DNA of 64,000 nucleotides. It comes from Nonomuraea glycinis (GTDB lineage Bacteria > Actinomycetota > Actinomycetes > Streptosporangiales > Streptosporangiaceae). Below the pieces are notes generated by a model, which saw only the letters and a program-made list of their open reading frames with translations, did not search any database and was not told the origin of the DNA. Positions 1-7,959 of this stretch are shown one piece after another (within the stretch, counting starts at the first letter, position 1; every line of letters starts with the position of its first letter). The stretch is from positions 186,001-250,000 of the forward strand of contig NZ_BMNK01000009.1 of the NCBI RefSeq assembly GCF_014646515.1. The letters run 5' to 3'. The position numbers and the translations under genes were made by a program.

Positions 1-1
1 C

Positions 2-103
2 AGCGACGACGACGGCGATCCCTGGCCGTTCGTGACCGTCTACTACGACCAGGTCCAGCAGGAGGAGCCGCCCGCCGGCAACGGCTACGGCACCCACCTG
101 TGA
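2..103 (+). CDS. C-terminal end of an unidentified protein (5' end outside window)
   Basis: Thirty-three in-frame codons run from the left edge to a TGA at 101-103 and end in GNGYGTHL. The stretch is acidic at first (SDDDGDPWPF) and then rich in Tyr, Gln and Pro. It has no domain I recognise. A strong hairpin follows six bases after the stop, which fits the end of a transcription unit converging on the thiolase gene. The product cannot be named from so short a tail. Confidence 0.6.
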   Translation, partial: SDDDGDPWPFVTVYYDQVQQEEPPAGNGYGTHL

Positions 104-108
104 GGTGA

Positions 109-138
109 GCGATGCCCCGGCTCCGGCCGGGGCATCGC
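109..138. terminator. Bidirectional hairpin between convergent genes
   Basis: A perfect 13-bp stem (109-121 with 126-138) closes a 4-nt loop. It lies between the stop of the partial plus-strand gene and the stop of the minus-strand thiolase, so it probably ends both transcripts. No T-run is present, as is common in high-GC actinobacteria. Confidence 0.75.
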
Positions 139-143
139 CGGGG

Positions 144-1289
144 TCAGAGCCGCTCGATGATGGTGACGTTCGCCTGGCCGCCGCCCTCGCACATCGTCTG
201 CAGGCCGTACCTGCCGCCGGTGCGCTCCAGCTCGTGCAGCAGCTTGGTCATCAGGATCGCGCCCGTGCCGCCCAGCGGGTGGCCCAGGGCGATGGCGCCG
301 CCGTTGGGGTTCACCCGGGCGGGGTCGGCGCCGAGCTCCTTCATCCAGGCCAGCGGCACCGGCGCGAACGCCTCGTTGATCTCCGTCACGTCGATGTCGT
401 CGATCGACAGCCCGGCCTTCTTCAGCGCCTTCTGGGTCGCGGGGATGGGCGCGGTGAGCATGTAGACCGGGTCGTCGCCCAGGAGCGCGAGCTGGTGGAT
501 GCGGGCGCGCGGGGTGAGCCCGTGGTCCTTGACCGCCTGCTCGGAGGCGATCAGGAGGGCGCCGGAGCCGTCGGAGATCTGCGAGGAGGTGGCGGCGGTG
601 ATCTGGCCGCCCTCCTTGAGGGTCTTCAGCGAGGCCAGCTTCTCCAGCGTGGAGTCGGGGCGCGGTCCCTCGTCGTGCTCGACGCCGTTGATGGGCGCGA
701 TCTGGTCCTTGAAGTGGCCGTTCGCGATGGCCTTGGCCGCCCGCTGGTGCGACTCGAAGGCGAAGCGCTCCAGTTCGTCCCGCTTGAGCCCCCACTTCTC
801 GCACATCAGCTCCGCGCCGCGGAACTGCGAGATCTCCTGCATGCCGTAGCGCTCGACCCATTTCTCGCCGAACGGGAACGGCATGCCCTTCTCCAGCGCG
901 GCGGTGATCGACGAGCCCATGGGCACGATGCTCATCGACTCCACCCCGGCCGCCACGACCAGGTCCTGCGTGCCGGACAGCACGCCCTGCGCGGCGAAGT
1001 GGATCGACTGCTGGGAGGAGCCGCACTGGCGGTCGATGGTGACCCCGGCGGTGGTCTCCGGCAGCCCGGCCGACAGCCAGGCATTGCGCGCGATGTCCAT
1101 GCTCTGGGGGCCGAATTGCATGACGCATCCCATGATGACGTCCTCGACCGCCGAAGGGTCGACGCCGGTACGGTCGATCAGCGCCTTCAGCGAGTGCGCG
1201 GCCAGGTCCGTGGGATGGACGGTGGACAGGCCGCCCTTCTTCCTGCCGACGGGGCTACGGACCGCCCCGACGATGTACGCCTCTGCCAC
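144..1289 (-). CDS. Acetyl-CoA acyltransferase (thiolase family)
   Basis: A 381-residue thiolase, a normal family length. It would catalyse CoA-dependent cleavage of a 3-ketoacyl-CoA, the last step of beta-oxidation, in the cytoplasm. The nucleophilic Cys89 sits in DRQCGSSQQ, the catalytic His337 in GHPLGGTGA, and the second active-site Cys367 in CEGGGQAN. The N-terminal sequence (RSPVGRKKGG, then CVMQFGPQS) resembles the FadA5-like steroid/fatty-acid thiolases of actinobacteria, but the exact substrate cannot be read. The start is a GTG at 1289 preceded by AGGAGG with 4-nt spacing. A palindrome-like site lies just upstream (1304-1320). The gene is probably a separate unit from the sortase operon behind it. 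Confidence 0.93.
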   Translation of the reverse strand: MAEAYIVGAVRSPVGRKKGGLSTVHPTDLAAHSLKALIDRTGVDPSAVEDVIMGCVMQFGPQSMDIARNAWLSAGLPETTAGVTIDRQCGSSQQSIHFAAQGVLSGTQDLVVAAGVESMSIVPMGSSITAALEKGMPFPFGEKWVERYGMQEISQFRGAELMCEKWGLKRDELERFAFESHQRAAKAIANGHFKDQIAPINGVEHDEGPRPDSTLEKLASLKTLKEGGQITAATSSQISDGSGALLIASEQAVKDHGLTPRARIHQLALLGDDPVYMLTAPIPATQKALKKAGLSIDDIDVTEINEAFAPVPLAWMKELGADPARVNPNGGAIALGHPLGGTGAILMTKLLHELERTGGRYGLQTMCEGGGQANVTIIERL

Positions 1290-1303
1290 AGTGCCTCCTG
1301 TAA

Positions 1304-1320
1304 ACCGAGCAATATTCGGT
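1304..1320. promoter_or_regulatory. Possible operator upstream of the thiolase
   Basis: Interrupted inverted repeat ACCGA-N7-TCGGT immediately upstream of the thiolase ribosome-binding site. The form suits a TetR-type dimer. No regulator gene is adjacent, so the assignment is an inference. Confidence 0.4.
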
Positions 1321-1356
1321 CCTTACCCAGCAGGGTATAACAGAACGTTGCTCTGC

Positions 1357-2028
1357 TCACGTCGGCGGCAGCAGATCCTCCGCGCTGTCGACCCGGAACC
1401 GCCACCGGTCCACCGCCAGGCCGTTCAGCGACTCCGCCAGCGACAGCGCGAGCGCGCCCAGCTTCGCCTGGTCATCGCCGCGCAGCTCGATCGCGGTCAG
1501 CTCGCTCGCGAACGGCAGCAGCTCCTTCGCGGCGGGCGGCTGCCCCTTCTCCGGCACCACCAGCACCCGGATGCCACCGGCGTTGAAGACGAACTCCTCC
1601 TCCTGCTCGACCTCACCCTCCAGCAGCTCCAGCAGCTCCTCGGCGGCCGGCCGGGCCGGCAGGACCACCGCGGGCCCTCCCCCGTGCCCGTCGTCGGACG
1701 GATCGGTCACCTCGCCCCGGCACACCGCCAGCCCGCCCAGCCGGAACGCCAGCCCTTCGGCCAGATAGCGGTCGAAGTAGTCGAACGGCAGCGGGCCCTC
1801 CGCCGCCACCCGGCACGCCCACAGCTTCTCCAGCTCGCCGCCGACCAGCTCCGGCTCCGCCTCGACCGGGGCGTACACCCTGACGTCCGCCGCCACGATG
1901 TCGCCACCGTCCTCGCGGGCGTCCGGATCGGCCAGCCGTACCACCCGCAGCAACTCCGCGCGGTCCGGCTTGGCGGGCAGTGCCGCCGTCGGGCCAGTAC
2001 GCAGTCTCCGCTTCGCCAACCAGCCCAT
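1357..2028 (-). CDS. Hypothetical acidic protein in sortase operon
   Basis: A 223-residue soluble protein with no signal peptide or membrane segment. It is strongly acidic in the middle (EELLELLEGEVEQEEE) and I recognise no domain. The ATG at 2028 has a good GGAGG site five bases upstream and lies 13 bp behind the class F sortase, so it is probably cotranscribed with the sortase and its substrate. Codon use is like its neighbours. A role in the sortase pathway is suggested only by position. Confidence 0.75.
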   Translation of the reverse strand: MGWLAKRRLRTGPTAALPAKPDRAELLRVVRLADPDAREDGGDIVAADVRVYAPVEAEPELVGGELEKLWACRVAAEGPLPFDYFDRYLAEGLAFRLGGLAVCRGEVTDPSDDGHGGGPAVVLPARPAAEELLELLEGEVEQEEEFVFNAGGIRVLVVPEKGQPPAAKELLPFASELTAIELRGDDQAKLGALALSLAESLNGLAVDRWRFRVDSAEDLLPPT

Positions 2029-2041
2029 GACGCCTCCGCGA

Positions 2042-2803
2042 TCAGCTTCGATACGAGCTCGTCATCGTCGCGTAGACGATGACGTTGTCCGTGTAGTGCC
2101 CGGTCCTGCGGTTGTAGACGCCACCGCAGGTGATCAGGTGGAGCTGGGCGTTGGTCCGGGGACCGTAGACGCGCTCGGTCGGGAACGTCGTCTTGTCCGC
2201 CTGCTCGATGCCGCCCACGGTGAACACCGCCGTGATGCCGTCCTGCCGCTTCACCTCGATGGTGTCGCCGTTGCGCATCTCCGGCAAGCGGCTGAAGACG
2301 GCACTGCGCGTCCGGGTGTCCTTATGGCCCAGCAGCACGGCGGGGCCGGCCTCGCCCGGCGTGGACATGTTCCGGTACCAGCCCACCAAGTTGTGGTTGT
2401 TCGCCGGCGGCACCTGGATCGTCCCGTTCCTGGCCAGCCCGACGGACTTGATCGGCGCGTTGATCCCCAGCCGCTTCACCGAGATCCGCACCGGCGTCGA
2501 CGGCAGCATCGCCGGCGCCGGCACGATCTCCGGCAGCGGCGGCGGCACGTCCGGCGCCGCCTGGAACATCGCCGGCTCCGGCGGCCCCGTGGCCTGCTTC
2601 GGCTGCGCCGACAGCGGCAGCGCCTCCCGGTCGCTGGCCAGGCCGTACTCCTCGGGCGAGCCCAGCACGATCAGCATCCCGGCCACCACGGTCACCACTC
2701 CGGCGATCGCGGCCAGCAGCAGGGCCATCCGCAGCACCCTGCCGCCCTGATCCTGCGGCGGCGGCTGGACGGGCGGGCCGCCGTACGGGTAGTGGTTGGC
2801 CAC
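2042..2803 (-). CDS. Class F sortase (first cassette)
   Basis: A 253-residue membrane-anchored transpeptidase that would join a surface protein to the cell wall or to another subunit. An N-terminal Pro/Gly-rich cytoplasmic tail is followed by a membrane segment at about residues 24-48, a Pro-rich linker and the sortase fold from about residue 103. His160 lies in LLGHKDT, Cys226 in LITCGG, and Arg232/Arg233 follow in NRRTGHY. The single N-terminal anchor and the LITCGG motif fit class F. The start is a GTG six bases after the stop of its likely substrate, so the two genes are probably translationally coupled. Confidence 0.9.
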   Translation of the reverse strand: MANHYPYGGPPVQPPPQDQGGRVLRMALLLAAIAGVVTVVAGMLIVLGSPEEYGLASDREALPLSAQPKQATGPPEPAMFQAAPDVPPPLPEIVPAPAMLPSTPVRISVKRLGINAPIKSVGLARNGTIQVPPANNHNLVGWYRNMSTPGEAGPAVLLGHKDTRTRSAVFSRLPEMRNGDTIEVKRQDGITAVFTVGGIEQADKTTFPTERVYGPRTNAQLHLITCGGVYNRRTGHYTDNVIVYATMTSSYRS

Positions 2804-2808
2804 CGCGC

Positions 2809-4152
2809 TCAGCCCTTGGAGATGCTACGGCGACGCAGCAGCAGTCCCCCGGCACCGGCGCCCATGATCAGCACCGACCCGGCCAGCAGGAACATCCGCC
2901 CATCAGGCCCGGCGTCCCCACCGGCCCCGGTGTCGGCACCCTTCCTGGGCGTCTCGGACGACCGCTCCGTCGTCTTCTCCGACGTGGGCGTCTCGGTGAC
3001 GAACTCGGTCTTGGTCTTGGTGGGGGTGGGCGTGCCGGTGGGAGTGCCCGTGGGCGTGTTGCTGGAGGTAGGGGTCGACGTGGCCGTTCCTACGACCAGC
3101 GGGTACGTCTTGAGCTCGGTGTCGTTCTGGACCGCGCACTCGATCATCGGCTGGTTGCCGGTCGCCGTGTTCGCTCCGAAGTTGAGCTTGCCCGGCTTGA
3201 CGGTCGCCGTGCCCGTCGAGGTCGCCGTTGATTTGAGACTCACGGCCGTGGTCGGCAACGGGATGGTCTGACCTGCGGTGATGGTGCCGAGGGTGCCCTC
3301 GCCCGTCGCGGAGGTCAGGCCGGTGATACCGGTCATCGTGGTGTAGGCGAAGATCTTCGGGGTCAGGGTCCCGGTGGTAGGTGCCTGCAACTCCTGACCG
3401 GTGACATACGTGCCCTTCCAGCCGATCTCGAACTGCTGGTTGGCCCTGGCACTGGTCGGCATGGTCAGCTCGACCTTGATCTGCACGTTCTGTGTCTCGC
3501 CGGTAGCGCCGGGCCCCGTGCACTCGTAGTCAACGATGTCGGTCCCGCTGCCGGTGCCGCCGCCTACCTTGACGTCGACCGAAATGCCGGTGGTAGGAGC
3601 CACGGAGACGTAGGTGCAATTAGCGGTGTCCTCCCCCACTTTGATCGTCAAGGGCGCCGCTGTCGCGGTGGTCACCGGCGTCAAAGTCACCGTGCCGGCG
3701 GCTGAAGGTGCTGTGAGCACGGCCGTCATGTTGGGGGGCGTGAATTCGCCTCCCTGTGCGACCGCTGTCGTGACACTGCCAGTGCCGGTCCCCTTCAGCG
3801 GGGTCGGCGTGCCGCCACCCGACACTGTGAGATCGCCGCCGGCGGACGATGTCGTCTGTCCTGTGGTCAGTTGCTTCGCAGCCTTGAGGGCGGAGAACTT
3901 CCACGTCACGGTCGCCCTCTTACCGGGCTCCACCGAATCTTGGACCGAAACCGTCGCCTTCACCTGACCTGCGGTCAACGCCGCGCCGCCGGTGCACGTG
4001 TAGGTGACTTCCATCGTCTTGTCCGCCGCTACGGCCGCCGACGCCGGGGCCGATAACGCGAAGGCTGATCCAGCGAGGAGGACTAATGTGCTCGCCATCC
4101 CGACGGCAGATGTCTTGAGGGCGAGGCGGTGCCTCACCTTGGACGTCAGCAC
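2809..4152 (-). CDS. Sortase-anchored surface protein (first cassette)
   Basis: A secreted wall protein of about 447 residues. I prefer the GTG at 4152 over an upstream ATG at 4215: it has a GGAG site seven bases away and gives a normal signal peptide (KVRHRLALK, a hydrophobic core, then SAPASA). The mature part carries two domains that each open with a YxCTG-type Cys motif (YTCTGG, YECTGP) and have later partner cysteines, resembling the secreted Ig-like modules of actinobacteria (DUF6801-like, not verified). A Thr/Pro/Ser wall-spanning stretch follows, then TPRKGADTG, a membrane helix and an LLLRRR tail. This is the layout of a sortase substrate, but the usual LPxTG is missing. The sortase lies directly downstream. 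Confidence 0.85.
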   Translation of the reverse strand: MLTSKVRHRLALKTSAVGMASTLVLLAGSAFALSAPASAAVAADKTMEVTYTCTGGAALTAGQVKATVSVQDSVEPGKRATVTWKFSALKAAKQLTTGQTTSSAGGDLTVSGGGTPTPLKGTGTGSVTTAVAQGGEFTPPNMTAVLTAPSAAGTVTLTPVTTATAAPLTIKVGEDTANCTYVSVAPTTGISVDVKVGGGTGSGTDIVDYECTGPGATGETQNVQIKVELTMPTSARANQQFEIGWKGTYVTGQELQAPTTGTLTPKIFAYTTMTGITGLTSATGEGTLGTITAGQTIPLPTTAVSLKSTATSTGTATVKPGKLNFGANTATGNQPMIECAVQNDTELKTYPLVVGTATSTPTSSNTPTGTPTGTPTPTKTKTEFVTETPTSEKTTERSSETPRKGADTGAGGDAGPDGRMFLLAGSVLIMGAGAGGLLLRRRSISKG

Positions 4153-4278
4153 TGTCCTTCTCCGTTTCAGCAACGTTCGCAGCAGGGCGTACTCACGCTT
4201 CCAGCCATGAGTCACGGTTAGGTTGAGATCTTACGAACTAATCCTGTCAAACTCCTGTAAAAGTCCAAAACCACCCTG

Positions 4279-5064
4279 TCAGCCCTTCTTCTTCGACAGG
4301 GTCGCGTACACGATGATGTTGTCCGTGTAGCTGTGCGCCGACTTGTTGTAGATGCCGCCGCAGGTGATGAGCCTGAGCTGGGAGTTGGCCGTGTTGCCGT
4401 AGACCCGGGCCGTCGGGAACGTCTTCTTGCCCACCTGCTCGATGCCGCTCACCGTGAAGCGGGTGACCTTGCCGTCCGAGCGGTACACGTAGATCTTGTC
4501 GCCCTTGGCCAGCTCGCTGAGGCGCTTGAAGACGGCCGCGCCCTTCCTGGTGTTGACGTGGCCGTTGATCACCGAGGGGCCGAGCTCGCCGGGGAGCGGG
4601 CTGTGCCGGTACCACCCGGTGAGGTTGGGCTTGCTCAGCGGCGGCGTGCCCAGAACGCCGGTCTTGGACACCGTCACGGCGCCGACCGGGGCGTTCACCT
4701 TGATCTTGGGGATCCGGATGCGCAACGGCTTGGCCTTGACCTTGGCGGCCTGGGTCTTGACCGGCGGGATCGGCGCCACGACGGGGGCGGCGGCCAGCGG
4801 CGGGGGCGCGTCGAGGCGGGCCGGGGTGAGCGGCACGTTCTTGCCGCCGGGTCCGACGCTCGGCGGCAGCTCGAACGCGCCCGCGTTCTGGAACTCCAGG
4901 GTGCTCGGCTGCTCCTGCGCCACCACGGGGGCCCGCACCGAGCCGTCGTCCACCGCCGGGGCGAGCGAGAGCAGCCCCACCATGATGGCGCCCACCCCAC
5001 CCAGCGAGCCGGCGATCAGCAGCGCCGGCGTGGCCCTGGTCAGCAGCGGCTTCTGTTCGGTCAT
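4279..5064 (-). CDS. Class F sortase (second cassette)
   Basis: A 261-residue paralogue of the sortase at 2042-2803, sharing TFPTxRVYG, QLxLITCGG and YTDNxIVYAT. A membrane segment lies at about residues 12-36, with the catalytic domain from about residue 108. His169 (INGHVNT) and Cys235 (LITCGG) are present. The segment after the Cys reads NKSAHSYTDN, so the arginines of the first enzyme (NRRTGHY) are replaced by Lys241 and Ser; the catalytic Arg may be lost or lie elsewhere. Its ATG overlaps the stop of the surface protein by four bases (ATGA), so the pair is translationally coupled. Confidence 0.9.
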   Translation of the reverse strand: MTEQKPLLTRATPALLIAGSLGGVGAIMVGLLSLAPAVDDGSVRAPVVAQEQPSTLEFQNAGAFELPPSVGPGGKNVPLTPARLDAPPPLAAAPVVAPIPPVKTQAAKVKAKPLRIRIPKIKVNAPVGAVTVSKTGVLGTPPLSKPNLTGWYRHSPLPGELGPSVINGHVNTRKGAAVFKRLSELAKGDKIYVYRSDGKVTRFTVSGIEQVGKKTFPTARVYGNTANSQLRLITCGGIYNKSAHSYTDNIIVYATLSKKKG

Positions 5065-6416
5065 CGGTTCGTCCCTCCGGCGTGTTCCGCGCGCCGCCGC
5101 CGTAGCAGCAACCCTCCGGTGACGCTTCCTGCGAGCATCAGGGTTCCGCCCGCGATCAGCCCGTACGAGCCCGCCCCCGGCTCGGGCGCCTGCCCGGTGT
5201 CCACGCCGCCCTTGGGGGTCTTGACGACCTGCGCCTTGGTGGCGGTGGGGCTCGCCGAGGCCGTGGGGGTGGCGGACGTGGTGCTGCCAGGCACCACCAC
5301 GGTCACGTGGTTCCCCGTGGGGAAGGTGTTGTGCTGCGGGGGCGTGGTGGCCGGGTTCGGGTCGTCCGGGTCGGGATCTGGGTCCGGATCGGGATCGGGA
5401 TCTGGGTCCGGATCCTCCGAGGGATCGGGGTCATCCGTGGGGTCCGGAGTCCCCCCGCCCACGGTGATCTCGACCGTGCCCGGGTTGTTGGTGATCGTAC
5501 AGGTGGATCGGTGCTCTGTCGGCGGGTCGATCAACTCACGCGTGTGCAGCTTGAAGGCGTCGAGGTAGATCGGCTTGCCGCTTTCGTCGATGTTTCTGAC
5601 CCGAAGCGTGTGCTGCCCGTACGGGAGGTCCATGCGCTCCCAGAGGGAGACGTTGCCCTTGATCGAGGCGGTGGGGTTACCGTTGGGGTCGTTGGCCAGG
5701 TCAACCTCTGCCGACTTATCATCGTCGATGATCACTCTGGCCCGGCCCGCGCCCGGCATCTCGCGGCCGATGTACTCGAACCCGGTTCCCCGGAACCGGA
5801 TGATCGCCTCATCCTTGCGGACGCTGCTGGTGTGCACGTCCCGTAGCAAGTCGCCGTACTCGACAGGGGTGCCAGGCTGGAGAACCCAGTTGTGGCGGTA
5901 GATCACCCGCGGGTCGTCGTTGTTGACCACGACCTCGCCGGCCGGCGGGACGAAGTCCACGCTCATCGCCAGCGGGGTGAGCTTGATGACGCCGCTCTGG
6001 GTCATGTGCGCCTCGGACGACAGGCCCTCGGGGGGCGTCAACGGCAGGTTGGGCTTGAGCGCGCCCTGCTCCTCGCTGCCGTGCGCCTCAAGGGTGCCGT
6101 TCCACGCGCCGTCGAGCTTGACGTTGCCGATCAGGGAGACCCGGGCGCCCTCGGCGAAGTAGTCCGGGGACTTGAACCGGGGCGTGCCCACGTGCTCGAT
6201 CGACCAGCCCAGCTTGAGCATGCCGCCCTGCTGCACCGTGGTCGGAATCTGCACCCGGGCCTTGAGATTGATCGTGGCGTTCCCGGCGATCCCGCCCGTG
6301 CAGCTGTAGTCCACGACCAGGCTGAACGTGTCCGCCTCGGCGGGCATCGCGACGAACGAGGCCGACGCCGCCAAGCCGAACGTTGCGGCGATCCACGCCT
6401 TGCGCCACCGACTCAC
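5061..6416 (-). CDS. Sortase-anchored surface protein with Asp-Pro repeat (second cassette)
   Basis: A 451-residue secreted protein. The GTG at 6416 has a GGAG site and gives a signal peptide ending near MPAEA. The N-terminal domain opens with VDYSCTGG, matching the first surface protein. At about residues 195-300 there is a module ending YGQHTLRVRN then YLDAFK, typical of beta-sandwich carbohydrate-binding-like domains. A run of Asp-Pro pairs follows (about residues 335-352), then a Thr/Ser-rich stretch, TPKGGVDTG, a hydrophobic helix and LLLRRRR. It is probably anchored by the coupled sortase downstream. Binding to a sugar ligand is inferred from the fold-like motif only. Confidence 0.85.
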   Translation of the reverse strand: MSRWRKAWIAATFGLAASASFVAMPAEADTFSLVVDYSCTGGIAGNATINLKARVQIPTTVQQGGMLKLGWSIEHVGTPRFKSPDYFAEGARVSLIGNVKLDGAWNGTLEAHGSEEQGALKPNLPLTPPEGLSSEAHMTQSGVIKLTPLAMSVDFVPPAGEVVVNNDDPRVIYRHNWVLQPGTPVEYGDLLRDVHTSSVRKDEAIIRFRGTGFEYIGREMPGAGRARVIIDDDKSAEVDLANDPNGNPTASIKGNVSLWERMDLPYGQHTLRVRNIDESGKPIYLDAFKLHTRELIDPPTEHRSTCTITNNPGTVEITVGGGTPDPTDDPDPSEDPDPDPDPDPDPDPDPDDPNPATTPPQHNTFPTGNHVTVVVPGSTTSATPTASASPTATKAQVVKTPKGGVDTGQAPEPGAGSYGLIAGGTLMLAGSVTGGLLLRRRRAEHAGGTNR

Positions 6417-6543
6417 GGCAACTCCGATCCAACAGTAAACCGAAGGTAGATCTTAGGGTCGGTAGGCGTACGACAAGTACATCTACCATCACTTGTGATG
6501 AACCCGTGTCCGCACCGGAAACCGGGCTAATACGTACGAGTAA

Positions 6544-6558
6544 CAGAATAGTATTCTG
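6544..6558. promoter_or_regulatory. Palindromic operator over the acyl-CoA dehydrogenase promoter
   Basis: Perfect 15-bp palindrome CAGAATA-G-TATTCTG, 27 bp before the ATG. It contains TAGTAT, which fits a -10 box, so a bound repressor would block RNA polymerase. TetR-type regulators of fatty-acid or steroid catabolism use sites of this kind; which one is not shown. Confidence 0.6.
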
Positions 6559-6585
6559 CAAGCACGACCCCTGCTTGGAGGCGAC

Positions 6586-7731
6586 ATGCGGCGAGACCTG
6601 TTCGACGAGGAGCACCTGCTCTACCGCGACACCGTGCGGGAGTTCATGACCCGCGAGGTCGTGCCCCATCACGAGCGGTGGGAGAAGGACGGCATCGTCC
6701 CTCGCGAGGTCTGGAAGAAGGCCGGCGAGCTCGGCATGTTCGGCTTCTCGGTGCCCGAGGAGTACGGCGGTGCGGGCATCACGGACTTCCGCTACAACGC
6801 CGTGATCCTTGAGGAGATCATGCGGCACGGCGCGTCCGGCCTGGGCTTCTCCCTACACAACGACGTCGTGGCGCCCTACCTGGTGGACCTGACCACCGAG
6901 GAGCAGAAGCGCCGGTGGCTGCCCGGCTTCGCCAGCGGCGAGCTGATCACCGCGATCGCGATGACCGAGCCGGGCGCGGGCAGCGACCTGCAGGGGATCA
7001 GGACCACGGCGGTCCGCGAGGGCGACCACTACCTCGTCAACGGGCAGAAGACGTTCATCACCAACGGCATCAACGCCGACCTCGTGGTGGTGGTCGTCAA
7101 GACCGACCCGGCGGCCGGAGCGAGGGGGACCACGCTGCTGGTGGTCGAGCGCGGGATGGACGGGTACGGCCACGGCCGCAACCTGGACAAGGTCGGCATG
7201 AAGGCGCAGGACACGGCCGAGCTGTTCTTCGAGAACGTACGGGTGCCCGTCGCCAACCGGCTCGGCCCGAACGACGGCGAGGGCTTCGTCCACCTGATGC
7301 GCAACCTGCCCCAGGAGCGGATGTCGATCGCGGTGGCGGCGGTGGCCGCGGCCGAGACCGTGCTGGAGCAGACGATCGACTACTGCAAGAGCCGTCAGGC
7401 CTTCGGCCGCAACCTCGGCTCCTTCCAGAACACCCGGTTCGTCCTGGCGGAGCTCGCCACCGAGACGGAGATCGCCCGCCACTACGTCGACAAGTGCATC
7501 CTGGCGCTGAACGCCGGGGAGCTCTCCGCGGTGGACGCGGCCAAGGCCAAGTGGTGGACCACCGAGCTGCAGAACAAGGTCATCGACCGCTGCCTCCAGC
7601 TCCACGGCGGCTACGGCTACATGATGGAGTATCCGGTCGCCAAGGCCTGGCTCGACAGCCGGGTGCAGACCATCTACGGCGGCACGACCGAGATCATGAA
7701 GGAGATCATCGGCCGGTCCTTCGGCTTCTGA
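6586..7731 (+). CDS. Acyl-CoA dehydrogenase
   Basis: A 381-residue FAD flavoenzyme that would introduce the alpha-beta double bond into an acyl-CoA in the first step of beta-oxidation. The N-terminal helical domain (VREFMTREV, WKKAGELGMFG) is followed by the FAD-contact motif AMTEPGAGSDL and the middle beta-domain (NGQKTFITNG). The C-terminal helical domain contains SRQAFGR, LHGGYGYM and IYGGTTEIMKEIIG. Length and motifs are complete. The ATG has TTGGAGG six bases upstream. A palindromic operator covers the promoter. Chain-length preference cannot be judged. The thiolase at 144-1289 could act in the same pathway. Confidence 0.94.
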   Translation: MRRDLFDEEHLLYRDTVREFMTREVVPHHERWEKDGIVPREVWKKAGELGMFGFSVPEEYGGAGITDFRYNAVILEEIMRHGASGLGFSLHNDVVAPYLVDLTTEEQKRRWLPGFASGELITAIAMTEPGAGSDLQGIRTTAVREGDHYLVNGQKTFITNGINADLVVVVVKTDPAAGARGTTLLVVERGMDGYGHGRNLDKVGMKAQDTAELFFENVRVPVANRLGPNDGEGFVHLMRNLPQERMSIAVAAVAAAETVLEQTIDYCKSRQAFGRNLGSFQNTRFVLAELATETEIARHYVDKCILALNAGELSAVDAAKAKWWTTELQNKVIDRCLQLHGGYGYMMEYPVAKAWLDSRVQTIYGGTTEIMKEIIGRSFGF

Positions 7732-7773
7732 ACCACCGCGCGCCCGGCCGTCCGGCGGCGCATACTGGTCAGC

Positions 7774-7935
7774 ATGGACGGCGGCCTGATCCTCCTGGTC
7801 TTTCTGGCACTGCTGTTCGCCTGGTGCCTCAACCGCGTGCGCCGGGCGATCCGGCTCGGCCCTGTCGGCTACGTGGGCGTGATGATCGTGTTCATCATCG
7901 TCATGCTGCTGCTCTGGGGCCAGACCATGCGCTGA
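7774..7935 (+). CDS. Small two-helix membrane protein
   Basis: A 53-residue protein with two hydrophobic segments (about residues 4-17 and 32-48) separated by a basic loop (NRVRRAIR). The Arg-rich loop suggests it is cytoplasmic, with both termini outside. No ribosome-binding site is visible, but a -10-like CATACT lies seven bases before the ATG, so the mRNA may be leaderless. It sits 42 bp behind the acyl-CoA dehydrogenase and 24 bp before the MarR-like gene. No known family is recognised. Confidence 0.6.
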   Translation: MDGGLILLVFLALLFAWCLNRVRRAIRLGPVGYVGVMIVFIIVMLLLWGQTMR

Positions 7936-7947
7936 CGCAACCGTCGC

Positions 7948-7953
7948 TAATGT
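7948..7953 (+). promoter_or_regulatory. -10 box for leaderless transcript
   Basis: TAATGT, six bases before the ATG of the MarR-like gene, which has no ribosome-binding site. Transcription would begin at or next to the start codon. Confidence 0.5.
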
Positions 7954-7959
7954 ACGTTC

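Noticed and set aside
85..1128. Long open frames on both strands across the thiolase and many other genes
   Set aside because: High GC keeps several frames open. These give Arg/Ala/Gly/Pro-rich products with no motifs, while the chosen frame has family signatures and normal codon bias.
4247..4615. Frame overlapping the second sortase
   Set aside because: A shadow frame with basic, low-complexity product; the sortase frame is coupled and conserved.
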